From assembly GCA_030141605.1 (NCBI GenBank), contig JAQGDQ010000983.1, positions 1 to 44,236 on the forward strand: DNA of 44,236 nt, given 5' to 3'. Position numbers and translations under genes: made by a program. The notes under the pieces were generated by a model. The model did no database searches, had not been told where the DNA came from, and saw only the letters and a list, made by a program, of their open reading frames with translations. Source of the stretch: Tubiluchus corallicola. Lineage: Eukaryota; Priapulida; Priapulimorpha; Priapulimorphida; Tubiluchidae. Shown one piece after another: positions 13,181-41,963 of the stretch; positions within the stretch are counted from its first letter, which is position 1; each line of letters opens with the position of its first letter.

Positions 13181-14145
13181 TCATAAAATCACAACGAAAA
13201 AAGTCACAGATAAAAAGTCACTGGTAAAAAAAGTCACAGATAAAAAATCACAAGGAAAAGTCACTGATAAAAAATCACAAGAAAAAGTCACTGATAAAAA
13301 ATCACAAGGAAAAAGTCACAGATAAAAAATCACAAGGAAAAGTCACTGATAAAAAATCACAAGGAAAAAAGTCACAGATAAAAAGTCACTGATAAAAAAG
13401 TCTCAAAAAGTCACAGAAAAAAATCACAAGGAAAAGTCACATTTAAAAAGTCACAGATAAAAAGCTACTGATAAAAATGTCACAAATAAAAAAGTCTCAA
13501 AAAAGTCACAGGAGAAAAAAATCACAGATAAAAAAGTCTCAAAAATGTCACAGGAAAAAATTGCAAGGAAAAGTGGCAGATAAAAAGTCACTGATAAAAA
13601 AGTCACAGATAAAAAAATCACAAGGAAAAGTCACAGATAAAAAAGTCTCCAAAAAGTCACAGGAAAAAATGACAAGGAGAAGTCACAGATACAAAGTCAC
13701 TGATAAAAAAGTCACAGATAAAAAAGTCTCAAAAAAGTCACAGGAAAAAATCACAAGGAGAAGTCACAGATACAAAGTCACTGATAAAAAAGTCACAGAT
13801 AAAAAAGTCTCAAAAAAGTCACAGGAAAATAATCACAAGGAAAAGTTACGGATAAAAAGTCACTGATAAAAAAGTCACAGATAAAAAATCACAAGGAAAA
13901 GTCACAGATAAAAAGTCACTAATAAAAACTCACCGATAAAAAGTCACAGATAAAAAATCACAAGGGAAAGTCACAGATAAAAAGTCACCGATAAAAAAGT
14001 CACAGATAAAAGTCTCAAAAAGTCACAGGAAAAAAATCACGAGGAAAAGTTACAGATAAAAAGTCACTGATAAAAAAGTCACAGATAAAAAAGTCTCAAA
14101 ATAATCACAGGAAAAAAATCACAGATAACAAGTCACAGATAAAAA
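13180..14145. repeat. AGTCACAGATAAAAA minisatellite
   Basis: Irregular array of short modules (AAAAAGTCACAGATAAAAA, TCACAAGGAAAAGTCAC, AAAAAGTCTCAAAAAGTCAC). A higher-order unit of about 105 bp repeats at 13655-13830. The Lys/Ser-rich frame through it is a by-product. Confidence 0.93.
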
Positions 14146-14362
14146 ATGACCCTAATCCTAACCCAAACCCTAATCCTAATTCTAACCCAAACCTTAATCC
14201 TAACCATTACGCTAATCCTAATCCTAACCCTAATCCTAACCCAAACCCTAATCCTCATCGTAATCCTAACTCTAACTCAAACCTTAATGCTAACCTTAAT
14301 TCTAATCCTAACCCTAAACCTAATCCTAATCCTAATCCTAAACCTAACACTAACTCTAGCCA
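14145..14362. repeat. Degenerate telomere-like CCTAAY block 1
   Basis: Repeats of CCTAATCCTAACCC, ACCCAAACCCTAATCC and similar over about 215 bp. It is related to (CCCTAA)n but mostly in the CCTAAT/CCTAAC hexamer, so degenerate. It joins the previous array without a gap (AAAAAATGACCCTAATCCTA). Confidence 0.85.
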
Positions 14363-14384
14363 AAATAAGAGCTAATTTTATTCA

Positions 14385-14845
14385 CCAAAATTCACCACTG
14401 GCCTCTGCATTTCGGGAATGCATTGCACAAAAAACAAGTGCTGTACCTCTCAGTTCAGGCGCATTAGTTTGCGGCGAACTACACACGTACGACATTTTAA
14501 GCGCCAGCACAGCGGTAAATTTGAAACGTGAATTTTTATCCTAAAACCTGCCTAGTTTTTGTACAACACTCTGAATCTCTTACAATAGCATTGTACTTCA
14601 ATTTTCGCTTTCGCAAACACGCGCAACACGCTTGTGGACTATTTGTGTTGTTGAAAATTATGTTCGTTTGTGATGTCATCAACAGTTGGGCTCGCCCACC
14701 ATTAATTAACGATTTTAATCTATTATTTAATATCAGCACCGCTTTTCTAATATTACTGATGTTAAAATGTATACTTTTTACTGTACTGGAAAACGGGGTA
14801 GTGTATGAAAAATCATCCTGTCTTCCTTTAATGACGTAACTGTAG
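14385..14845 (+). repeat. Dispersed repeat family X, copy 2
   Basis: Matches copy 1 (GCATTTCGGGAATGCATTGC, GTGCTGTACCTCTCAGTTCA, CGCAAACACGCGCAACACGC) and copy 3 (GTTCGTTTGTGATGTCATCA, AAAATCATCCTGTCTTCCTT). The left end is missing; the right end TCTTCCTTTAAT is preserved. Confidence 0.7.
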
Positions 14846-15261
14846 TTAAAGGCAAGTTCACATGCCCTATACGACCACATCGGATTACAGTCGGATGTCC
14901 AATCATTATACATTCACTTCAGATAGAATGAAAATGATGCATTTAATGACCAAGTTTTTGTTGAAATGAGAATTTGCCTAGAATGAATGCTGGTGAATTT
15001 TGCCCAGGGAAGCTGTAGAAGGACTAATGACATATTGAACATAGAACTCGATACGTGTCCTAGAGTAATTACTTCACTGCAGGCAAAATCTATAACATTA
15101 CAAGCAAACCAGTGGAAATTCTACCAAACATCACTGGCACGGCGAGTTGAAAGGGAAGGGATGAGGCGAAAGAGAAGGGAGGTCAGTTAATGAAGTGTAC
15201 GCGCGTCAGGTAAAGATGTTCGTGAAGATTTGTTTATCTTGATTGCTAAACCAGAATTAAG
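14846..15261. other. Unassigned stretch
   Basis: No feature recognised. Confidence 0.35.
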
Positions 15262-16050
15262 GTACGACTCCCACGCGTTTGTAATGCGTGATGCGCATGC
15301 AACAGTTCATATTTAAATGCGTAGAAGTGTTTCCATGTGTACGTAATCTGTAGATGCGTAATATGTGATGCGTGATCCGTAGTGCGTGGCGCATATACAA
15401 CAGTTTACATTTAAACACGTTAGAAGTGTTTCCACGCGTACGTAATGCGTTGTTTGTAATGCGTGACGCATATACAACAGTTTACATTTAAACACGTAGA
15501 AGTGTTTCCATGTGTACGTAGTGCGTAATCTGTAATGCGTGATGCGTGACGCATATACAACAGTGTATATTTAAAGGCGTAGAAGTGTTTCCATGTATAC
15601 ATAGTGCGTAATATGTAATGCGTGATGCGTGACGCATATACAACAGTGTATATTTAAACGCGTAGAAGTGTTTCCATGTGTACATAATGCATAATCCGTA
15701 TGCGTAATGCGTGATCCGTAGTGTGTAATGCATATACAACAGCTTATATTTAAACACGTTAGAAGTGTTTCCATGCGTGCGTAATGCGTGATCCGTAGTG
15801 TGTAATGCATATACAACAGCTTATATTTAAACACGTTAGAAGTGTTTCCATGCGTACGTAATGCGTTGTCTGTAATGCGTGACGCATATACAACAGTTTA
15901 CATTTAAACACGTAGAAGTGTTTCCATGTGTACGTAATGCGTAATCCACAATGCGTGATGCATGATATGTATTCACTCAAACGAATGCCACCGTCCGAAT
16001 GACCATCACGCGTTACGCATTACGGATCACGCATTACGCACACATGCAGT
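15262..16050. repeat. GCGTAATGCGTGATCCGT repeat cluster with about 85-115 bp units
   Basis: Seven larger units share GAAGTGTTTCCATGTGTACG, GTAATGCGTGATGCGTGACG and CATATACAACAGTTTACATT. Within units, short runs of TGCGTAATGCGTGATCCGTA vary in number. The left end TACGACTCCCACGCGTTTGT resembles ends at 24865 and (reverse) 19705 and 25430, so the cluster belongs to a dispersed family. At 15999-16050 the short motif flips to the opposite strand (ATCACGCGTTACGCATTACG). Confidence 0.88.
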
Positions 16051-16593
16051 CGTTGCTTAAAATGACAAATTTATTTAATTATGCCAGTAAAGAAATACTA
16101 AAGCACAAGAAAATATTTTTGCTTACATAAAGCTAAAAAATTGTCTTGAAATATTGTACTAATTACCAGCTGTCTTATTGTGTACAGAGCTTGCATTAAC
16201 AGTAACGCTGTATCAAAAATGGTAAACTTAAAACAGTTTAAATAACTTGCGTAAAGTTTGAAAAGATAATCACAGCATTCGTCGTAACGCACTTTTCACT
16301 AACAAAGCAAAATTATAAATTATTTTATTTTGTCAATAACATTAAAAAAAGATTTTTTTGTGAGTCAGTGGTGCACACTGGGACGGTGAGTCAACAGTTG
16401 GAGTCAATATTTTAAATTACTAAGAATTTTCCTTTCTAATTACATGTGACTTTTTAATCAGGTAAGCGTGATGCTAAGTAACATAATTTTGTATGAAAGC
16501 TTTTTGGGTCATACCTTAAAATTGTCCATTCCATCCGTTTAGGGGCTTGTGTTTGACTGGCACTTTATACTATGTATAACTTTTAGTAGACTA
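16051..16593. other. Unassigned AT-rich stretch
   Basis: No gene or repeat recognised. Confidence 0.35.
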
Positions 16594-16923
16594 AGGTTAA
16601 GTGTACCATAGCAACGCGTCTTAACTACAACAGTCACATGACGTGTAGGTAAAGCAAAGCCATCTGCCATGTCAGTTCAATAACTTTACTTAATTATGCA
16701 TTAGTCTGTGCATAGAGTGTGATTTACTAGTAAGATCTTGTTTGAGAACAAGGAAAAATGAACTAGCTAAGGTTCTAGTTACTGTAAAAACTGTTACTAT
16801 TACAAGAGCTTGGGCTGCGAGGTGTTCCCTAGTGTACACAAATGCATTGTCTGGTGCACTTGACCTTTGACCTTTTCACGATCATCATCAATCGCTGAAA
16901 CTGTGAAAAGGCTGATTGCTACC
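16594..16923 (+). mobile_element. MITE family 1, copy a (left end missing)
   Basis: Shares GATTTACTAGTAAGATCTTG, TTGAGAACAAGGAAAAATGA, TGACCTTTTCACGATCATCA and ATCGCTGAAACTGTGAAAAG with copies at 36998, 20102 (reverse) and 40073 (reverse). The right end is a hairpin: CCTTTTCAC and GTGAAAAGG around a 22-bp loop. The left TIR found in the other copies is absent. No coding capacity. Confidence 0.8.
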
Positions 16924-17575
16924 AAGAGAAATCGTCAGAGAGAGCATTGCAAGTACCCAAAAGCAAAACTCTCTCGTTCCTTTACGAAGCAGAGACACAG
17001 TCAACTATCCACTTCACAAACCAGATCCTGCACTGCTTAACTGTCGAAAAATTTGGCTCGAACGACTCTAAACTAATGCCTTTTTGGAGTCTTTTCCTTG
17101 GCTACATGCGAACTTTGGTATCATTTAACATAATTGCACATACGAAATTGACTGATTACTCACTGTCGTCATCATTATCGTCGCAAACAGGGCACGGAAA
17201 CGTTTCTCTAGAGGTTTTTGTGAAGGTGATTTATACGTTTGATTTATCGTAAGTGCCGGGAAAATTACAGCGCCGTAAAATGCCGCGCGCGTGCAGCGGC
17301 AAAGCCATTAATGCGAAAAACCGCTCTCTCAACATTGCGGTGATTTGTCAATAATAACTGGGAGGCGTGCTTAATATAAAGGACCTTGCTTAGCGTTATG
17401 AGGCTTAAAACATGGCTTCATATAGGCTTAAAACATGGCTTCATTCTTGTTTATAAAAGCACATGAGGCTTAGCAGACCTTGCTACTGGCCAGTAACATG
17501 AGTAATACTCGTGGTTCAGTGAATGTTGTTGCTAAACATTGTTACGGTTACTGCAGACCCGGAAAGAGCTTCTTG
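16924..17575. other. Unassigned stretch with a small duplication
   Basis: GAGGCTTAAAACATGGCTTCAT-like sequence occurs twice (17399-17446). A 101-codon frame at 16947-17252 has no recognised motif and no coding support, so it is not called a gene. Confidence 0.4.
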
Positions 17576-18135
17576 CGTTAATGCTGTATTATAGAGCTAC
17601 TTAGGAAGACTCGGTCGTCTCGATACGCCATTAAGATAAATGGGTGGGGGTGTCTTCGTTTTGTTCTTTTGCTGCCCACTTTACATGTACAATTATCCTA
17701 CAGTAAAATGTAGAATTACTATGTACAGTAGTAGTGTGTAGTGTTAATGCTGTATTATAGAGCTACTTACGAGAACTCGGCTGTCTCGATACGCCATTAA
17801 GATAAATGGGTGGGGGTGTCTTCGTTTTGTTCTTTTACTGCCCTCTTTACACGTACAATTATCCTACAGTAAAATGTAGAATTAGTATGTACAGTAGTAA
17901 TAAATAGTGTTAATGCTGTATCATAGAGCTACTTAGGAAAACTCGGGCGTTCCGATACGCCATTAAGATAAATGGGTGGGGGTGTCTTCGCTTTGTTCTT
18001 TTACTGCCCTCTTTACACGTACAATTATCCTACAGTAAAATGTAGAATTACTATGTACAGTAGTAATAAATAGTGTTAATGCTGTATTATAGAGCTACTT
18101 AGGCCGTCTCCATACGCCATTAAGATGTAGCCATT
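17576..18135. repeat. About 165-bp tandem repeat, four copies
   Basis: Units start with GTTAATGCTGTATTATAGAG at about 17576, 17742, 17909 and 18075; each carries CGATACGCCATTAAGATAAA, TGGGTGGGGGTGTCTTCG and TAAAATGTAGAATTACTATG. The last is truncated after CGCCATTAAGAT. Confidence 0.93.
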
Positions 18136-18609
18136 ACTGACTACAGTTTCTCTACGACAGATATACTGTTAGATCTGTAACAGCCTACGTAATAGGATTA
18201 AAAAACTGAGCGACAGGATCTTCGAATATTTTAGGTCGAAGTTTTTTTTTTATGAAACTTTGTTATCAGTTTATGAATCTTTGTTGGAATGATGCATTTG
18301 CCCTTTTATCTTGTTCTGTCTTTTTTCTTCTGCGCTAACTTTGTTTCATGTTCTTTCGTTATCTTCCCTCCTTCCTTGTTTCTCTATATCTCTCTCTCTT
18401 TTTTCTGCCCCCCTCTCTCTACAATAAACAAATTATCTAATAGTTTCTTGCTCTTAACGCTTCATTCTAGACAAGTTGATCTAAGCCACTGATTTTGATT
18501 AAAATCTCGATTCTCTGAAGTTTGCAGCTGCTGATGAACAACTCGGACAGCGACATCTTTCATTTCCTTTTTTCACAGAAATATGTCTTGTGCTTGAAAG
18601 ATAAACCAA
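18136..18609. other. Unassigned stretch
   Basis: Contains a pyrimidine-rich part (18300-18430). No gene recognised. Confidence 0.35.
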
Positions 18610-18616
18610 ACAAAGC

Positions 18617-19050
18617 TGTAGTGTTGCCACCACTCGCGATTTGGCCTGGAGGTAGGGATGCCACCACTCATGATTTGGCCCGGTGTCTAGGGTTGCTACC
18701 GCTCCTGATTTGACCAGGAGTCGAGGGTTGCCACCACTCGTGATTTGGCCTGGAGTCAAGGGTTGCCACCACTCCTGATTTGGCCCGGTGTCTAGGGTTG
18801 CCATCTCTCCTGATTTGGCCCAGAGTCTAGGGTTGCCACCACTCCTGATTTGGCCCGGTGTCTAGGGTTGCCATCTCTCCTGATTTGGCCCAGAGTCTAG
18901 GGTTGCCACCACTCCTGATTTGGCCTGGAGTCAAGGGTTGCCACCACTCCTGATTTGCCCTAGAGTCGAGGGTTGCCATCTCTCCTGATTTGGCCCAGAG
19001 TCTAGGGTTGCCACCACTCCTGATTTGGCCCGGTGTCTAGGGTTGCCAGG
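18617..19050. repeat. 35-bp minisatellite (GATTTGGCC unit)
   Basis: About 12 units of GGTTGCCACCACTCCTGATT plus TGGCCCGGTGTCTAG. Variants CCATCTCTCC, CCTGGAGTCAAG and CAGAGTCTAG alternate in pairs, suggesting 70-bp steps. Confidence 0.93.
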
Positions 19051-19055
19051 ACTCG

Positions 19056-19720
19056 AACCAATTAGTGTATTACTCATTACTGAATACGCACCACTCATTA
19101 CAGATCACGCATTACGCATTACGGATCACAGATCACGCATTACTCATTACGGATCATAGATCACGCATTATGGATCACAGATCACGCATTACGCATTACG
19201 GATCATAGATCACGCATTACGGATCACAGATCACGCATTACGAATCACAGATCACGCATTACGAATCACAGATCACGCATTACGAATTACAGATCACGCA
19301 TTACGCATTACGGATCATATATCACGCATTACGAATCACAGATCACGCATTACGGATCACAGATCACGCATTACGAATCACAGATCACGCATTACGAATT
19401 ACAGATCACGCATTACGCATTACGGATCATAGATCACGCATTACGGATCACAGATCACGCATTATGAATCACAGATCACGCGTTACGAATTACAGATCAC
19501 GCATTACGCATTACGGATCACAGATCACGCATTACGAATCACAGATCACGCATTACGGATCACAGATCACGCATTACGCATGGCGGATCATAGATCACGC
19601 ACTACGGATCACAGATCACGCATTACGGATCATAGATCACGCATCACGGATCATACATTACGGATCACAGATCACGCATTACGGATCACAGATCACGCAT
19701 TATGCATTACGTGCACACGG
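19056..19720. repeat. GATCACGCATTACGAATCACA array
   Basis: About 660 bp of modules GATCACGCATTACG, GAATCACA, GGATCATA, 8 to 21 bp each. It is the reverse complement of the short motif in the 15262-16050 cluster, and its right end CATTACGTGCACACGGAATC resembles 25430-25448. Higher-order blocks of about 110-120 bp recur. Confidence 0.93.
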
Positions 19721-20101
19721 AATCGTAGCATTACTCGAGCATTTCGTTTAGCTTTCAACGTTTAGGTCTTTCCCTTTGAGACCGAGCGCTTTTATACTTT
19801 GCCTTCAAGACTTACTTCATTATTCCCATTGCTTCTATGCGTTGCAACTACAGGCAAATATAATATAGATTTAATGAGATATATAGAGCGAGCGAAGCCA
19901 TGTATTAGTCATTCCTAGTTATATGGTTAGCTTGGAAGAATTAAAGAGAAACAGCGACGTATTTTCAGCTTGATGCTCTAGAAATGGAGGCGCTTTTATT
20001 TTAAAAATAAAGTGAAATCATCAACTCGATTTGTCAAATATAAACCTCAACAACAGAAATTGTTGAATGGGAGCATGTGTGCAGTGAAACGGCACCGCTG
20101 A
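19721..20101. other. Unassigned stretch
   Basis: No gene or repeat recognised. Confidence 0.35.
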
Positions 20102-20451
20102 CAATAAGCCTTTTCACAGTTCCAGCGATTGATAATGATCGTGAAAAGCGTGCATTTGTGTACACTTGACAACGCCCTTGCAGCCTATGCCATTGCATTA
20201 GTAACCGTTTTAACAGCTAGCTAGAACCTCACGTAGTTCATTTTTTCTTGTTCTCAGGCAAGAGTCTGCTAGAAAATCACTCTATGCACTAAGTAAACTG
20301 AAGCTACTGAACTAATGCGGTAGGCGATTTTGCTTTACACACATGTCAGTGTGTTACACACATGTTATGCTTGTAGTTATGACTCGCTGCTGTGGTACGC
20401 TTAACTTTTGACTTGCAGCAACTGCGCGTGCGCATAACGAAAAGGCTTATT
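20102..20451 (-). mobile_element. MITE family 1, copy b
   Basis: Starts ACAATAAGCCTTTTCACAGT and ends CGAAAAGGCTTATT, giving imperfect terminal inverted repeats AATAAGCCTTTT. The interior matches the reverse complement of copies a and c (GTTCATTTTTTCTTGTTCTC, AAAATCACTCTATGCACTAA). Length about 350 bp, no open frame. It carries a local duplication of ACACACATGT near 20337. Confidence 0.85.
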
Positions 20452-20685
20452 CAACAATTAATACTAAATTTCGTACTTAGGAATAGGAAGGTATCACCAC
20501 GTTGAAATTTATATCAGATTGTAGTAAATAAAGAAACTCGTGTTATAAAAAACGGTTTTAAAACCATTTCAAATGTAGTAATAGTGATGACGGTATTAAT
20601 GATGACTATGATGCAGACGATTAGGAGAACGTCAATGATGAAATGACAATGCAAAAAATTTACAATTTCACACACAATTTAAATA
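20452..20685. other. Unassigned stretch
   Basis: No feature recognised. Confidence 0.3.
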
Positions 20686-21065
20686 CCCTAATCCCAATCC
20701 CAACCCTAACCCTAACCTAATCCCAACCCTAACCTTAACCCTAACCCCAACCCTAACCCTAATCCAAACCCGAACCCTAATCCTAACCCTAACCCTAACC
20801 TAATCCCAACCCTAACCCTAACCTAGTCCTCACCCTAACCTTAACACTAACCTTAACCCTATCCGAACACTTACCCTAATCGCAACCCTAACCCTAACCC
20901 TAACCCAAATCCTATCCCGAACCCTAACCCTAACCCCAACCCTAACCCTAATCCGAACCCTTGCCCTAATCCCAACCCTTGCCCTAACCCTAACCCTAAC
21001 CTTAATCCCAACCCTAACCCTAACTTTATCCCTAACTCTAACCCTAATCGTAATGCTAATACTAC
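20686..21065. repeat. Interstitial telomere-like (CCCTAA)n block 2
   Basis: About 375 bp of CCCTAACCCTAACC with variants CCCAACCC, CCTAATCCC and CCTTAACC. Several runs are perfect for two to four hexamers. This is the C-rich strand of the TTAGGG repeat common to most animals outside arthropods and nematodes, so an internal relic or degenerate array. Confidence 0.92.
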
Positions 21066-21145
21066 TTTTTTCATGGGACTTTTCTCGTAGCCAAAATTGT
21101 AACCTTTTTCGATGACTTTTCCCTGTATTACCAGTCTTACCGTTT

Positions 21146-21870
21146 AATATGCTTCCTATTACTACTGTACATTGAAACAGTTAATGTTAGGAAGCTTCAT
21201 AAAGGACCTCTGCTTAAAGAACTGGACCTAATCTTCAACTGTAGGTCAAAACAATCTATCCTTCTCATTTCTTGTGTGTGTGGGGGGGGGGGCATCGTAA
21301 GCTTCCTATTACTACTGTACATTGAAACAGTTAATGTTAGGAAGCTTCATAAAGGACCTCTGCTTAAAGAACTGGACCTAATCTTCAACTGTAGGTCAAA
21401 ACAATCTATCCTTCTCATTTCTTGTGTGTGTGTGTGGGGGGGGGGGCATCGTAAGCTTCCTACTACTACTGTACATTGAAACAGTTAATGTTAGGAAGCT
21501 TCACAAAGAACCTCTGCTTAAAGAACTGGACCTAATCTTCAACTGTAGGTCAAAACAATTTATCCCTCTCATTTCTTGTGTGTGTGTGGGGGGGGGGCAT
21601 CGTAAGCTTCCTACTACTACTGTACATTGAAACAGCTAATGTTAGGAAGCGTCACAAAGAACCTCTGCTTAAAGAACTGGACCTAATCTTCAACTGTAGG
21701 TCAAAGCAATCTATCCTTCCCATTTCTCGTGTGTGTGTGTGTGTGTGTGGGGGGGGGAGGCTAATGTTAGGAAGCTTCATAAAGGACCTCTGCTTAAAGA
21801 ACTGGACCCAATCTTAAACTGTAGGTCAAAACAATCTATCCTCTCATTTCTTGTGTGTGTGTGGAATCGT
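21146..21870. repeat. About 155-bp tandem repeat with G-run, five copies, derived from family X
   Basis: Units contain AAGCTTCCTATTACTACTGT, ACATTGAAACAGTTAATGTT, AGGAAGCTTCATAAAGGACC, GAACTGGACCTAATCTTCAA and end in (TG)n followed by 8-10 G. AAGCTTCCTA and TAGGAAGCTT form a perfect 10-bp inverted repeat within each unit. The unit resembles the left part of dispersed family X (12388-12475; 33668-33710), so the array is an expanded family X terminus. Confidence 0.9.
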
Positions 21871-22144
21871 AAACTTTATCCAACCACCCTAATAGCAGTA
21901 TAGTTTCAACAGTACTCAAGCTTGTTTATGATATTTTCGTCATTAGACGAAAGCAATAACTTCCCTCATGTAAGATTAAAAGTAGCAACTTATTGGCATA
22001 CGCACGTCATCACATGTGTGGTGATTTTCATTCATAACAACGAGGAAGCAGAGCATGAATATTTCATTGTGATGCCAGTTACATGAGCGTATCGGTGCCA
22101 GCAGAAGAGCATCCATGATATAAACGATCTTGTTTCTTATGCAG
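21871..22144 (+). other. Intron or 5' flank before stac exon a
   Basis: No repeat seen. It ends in the acceptor TTTCTTATGCAG. Whether it is intron or, for a short transcript, 5' flank cannot be told. Confidence 0.45.
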
Positions 22145-39970
<17,826 letters not shown>

Positions 39971-40072
39971 AGATACGGTCAGTTTCTGTCAATGGTCAAT
40001 ATAAATGGTCAACCATTGGCTGTCAATGGTTAATGAAATTGCTTAACGTCAGTGTGTCGTTACTGTAAAATC
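39971..40072 (+). other. Start of stac 3' UTR
   Basis: Follows the TGA. Contains short near-repeats (TCAATGGTCA, TCAATGGTTA). Interrupted by MITE family 1 copy d about 100 bp after the stop; the rest of the UTR, if it continues, includes that MITE. Confidence 0.5.
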
Positions 40073-40459
40073 AGCCTTTTCACAGTTCCAGCGATTGATG
40101 ATGATTGTGAAAAGGTCAAAGGTTAAGTGTACCAGACAACGCATTTGTGCACACTTGACGCCTTGCAGCCCATGCTATTGTAATAGTAACAGTTGTAACA
40201 GCTAGCCAGAATCTTACCTAGTTCATTTTTTCTCGTTCCCATGCAAAATCCTGCTAGTAAATCACTCTACGCACAGACTAATGCATAATTAAGTAAAGCC
40301 TACGGAAAAACAACTGAAGCTACTGAACTGATGTGGCAGACGGCATTACTTTAGCCTGACGGTACGTGATGGTTGTACTTAAGATACGTTGCTATGGAAC
40401 ACTTAACATTTGACCTGCAGCGACTGTGCGCACAACAAAACTGTGAAAAGGTTTATTGG
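40073..40459 (-). mobile_element. MITE family 1, copy d
   Basis: Begins TCAGCCTTTTCACAGTTCCA and ends AACTGTGAAAAGGTTTATTG: inverted ends GCCTTTTCACAGTT and AACTGTGAAAAGG. Near the left end CCTTTTCACA and TGTGAAAAGG form a perfect 10-bp hairpin with a 21-bp loop. The interior contains ATTAAGTAAAGCCTACGG and CATTTTTTCTCGTTCCCATG as in copy b. The most complete copy, about 386 bp. Confidence 0.88.
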
Positions 40460-40937
40460 TACCAGAATTTAGCTGGCACTTCATTATTGCAAAACATGAA
40501 ATTGGTACCAGAATTTAGCTGGCACTTCATTATTGCAAAACATGGAATTGATACCAGATTTTAGCTGGCACTTCATTATTGCAAAACATGAAATTGGTAC
40601 CAGATTTTAGCTGGCACTTCATTATGGCAAAACATGGAATTGCTACCAGATTTTAGCTGGCACTTCATTATTGCAAAACATGAAATTGGTACCAGATTTT
40701 AGCTGGCACTTCATTATGGCAAAACATGGAATTGCTACCAGATTTTAGCTGGCACTTCATTATTGCAAAACATGAAATTGGTACCAGATTTTAGCTGGCA
40801 CTTCATTATGGCAAAACATGGAATTGCTACCAGATTTTAGCTGGCACTTCATTATTGCAAAACATGAAATTAGTACCAGATTTTAGCTGGCACTTCATTA
40901 TGGCAAAACATGAAATTGGTACCAGATTTTAGCTTGC
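40458..40937. repeat. 46-bp minisatellite with dimer order
   Basis: About 10 units of GGTACCAGATTTTAGCTGGC plus ACTTCATTATTGCAAAACAT and GAAATT. Two forms, (TTGC, TGAAATTGGTACC) and (TGGC, TGGAATTGCTACC), alternate from 40590 to 40860, a 92-bp dimer. The array begins at the right end of MITE copy d, whose terminal TTTATTGG joins GTACCAG. Confidence 0.95.
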
Positions 40938-41212
40938 ACTTTTTCTTGTTGACTGATGAAGATCATGAATTTGTATTTCAATTTTTCTTCCATTTATTAT
41001 TTATTGACGTTTCTAAAGTATTTAAATCATGTTTTATTTGGCAGTGCCAACTGCAAAGTATTGTAAAGTGTACAGGATCAGTTTTCACTTGCTAGACGAA
41101 GTGATTTTATCAGGGATAGAAGTATTTAACATAAGAATACATAGTGTCACAAGCAGCATAATATTTATTGTAAATAAACCGTTTCTTTCTATAGTATCTA
41201 CACAGTTTCTTA
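40938..41212. other. Unassigned stretch
   Basis: Nothing recognised. Confidence 0.35.
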
Positions 41213-41963
41213 AGCCCATTTCACACTGAAGGGAATTTCCTTGCAGCAGTCCTCACGAAAATGGAACACATTGTTTTCTATTACTCATTTCACGTTAAGG
41301 ACGCGAGGCAAAATTTCTCATGCAGTTCTGCACGAGGAATTCTGCTGCGAGCTAGAAGCTATGCGTCCTCCTCGTGAGAAATTTTGTCGCATGGTAGAAA
41401 TACTGAATGTTCTATTTTTGTGAGGAATCTTTGCACTATTTGCTAGATAATGGAATTTAGTCTTAAAATTAATTAATCAGTTACTTCGTTCTTGCTTAAA
41501 GAACAATAATTAACATATTTCGGCATAAGGTTATAAGATTTAATCTCTATTTTAACAGACTGACGATTTTGTGTTTTATTAATGCAACATTGATGGTTGT
41601 ATTCGTGATAAAGAAAAATAACGCAGGCATATAATTATTTTATATATGTATATTTTCAGATCTTGTAGTGGTTAGTAGAACTTCACTAAAAAAACAAACA
41701 GTTCTGACATTACACTGACTAACATCATTAATTGCACTTTGTATATGAGAAATATGGCAAGTATAACTTAATTTAGACATGATTATATAGTATAAAACTG
41801 GCAAAGTAACTGCAGCTACCTGGACACTTGGAAAAACTGCGCGTTTCACTGTGAAATGAGCTTTCTTACTGCCTGGGATTTCGAGAAAAAAATCGGAAAT
41901 TTTCTGACAGCAATTCTGTGCGTCATTTTTGCTTGCATCCTCAGTGTGAAATGGGCCTTAGGC
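41213..41963. mobile_element. Inverted-repeat DNA element (about 750 bp)
   Basis: The left end TTAAGCCCATTTCACACTGA and the right end TCAGTGTGAAATGGGCCTTA are near-perfect inverted repeats of about 20 bp. A second, inner hairpin lies at 41300-41393 (GCGAGGCAAAATTTCTCA against CTCGTGAGAAATTTTGTCGC). TTAA at the left edge against TTAG at the right could be a decayed TTAA target site, but this is weak. No transposase frame. Confidence 0.75.

Noticed and set aside
13477-13866. Lys/Ser-rich basic protein (KSQIKKSQ repeats)
   Set aside because: Frame through an irregular minisatellite; no conservation of period in codons.
16947-17252. 101-codon frame as a small gene
   Set aside because: No recognised motif, ordinary length for chance in this composition, no splice or repeat context to support coding.
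10381-22144. C1 zinc-finger exon of STAC
   Set aside because: I looked for H-x12-C-x2-C-type patterns in the non-repeat stretches and found none that fit; the exon may be outside the window.
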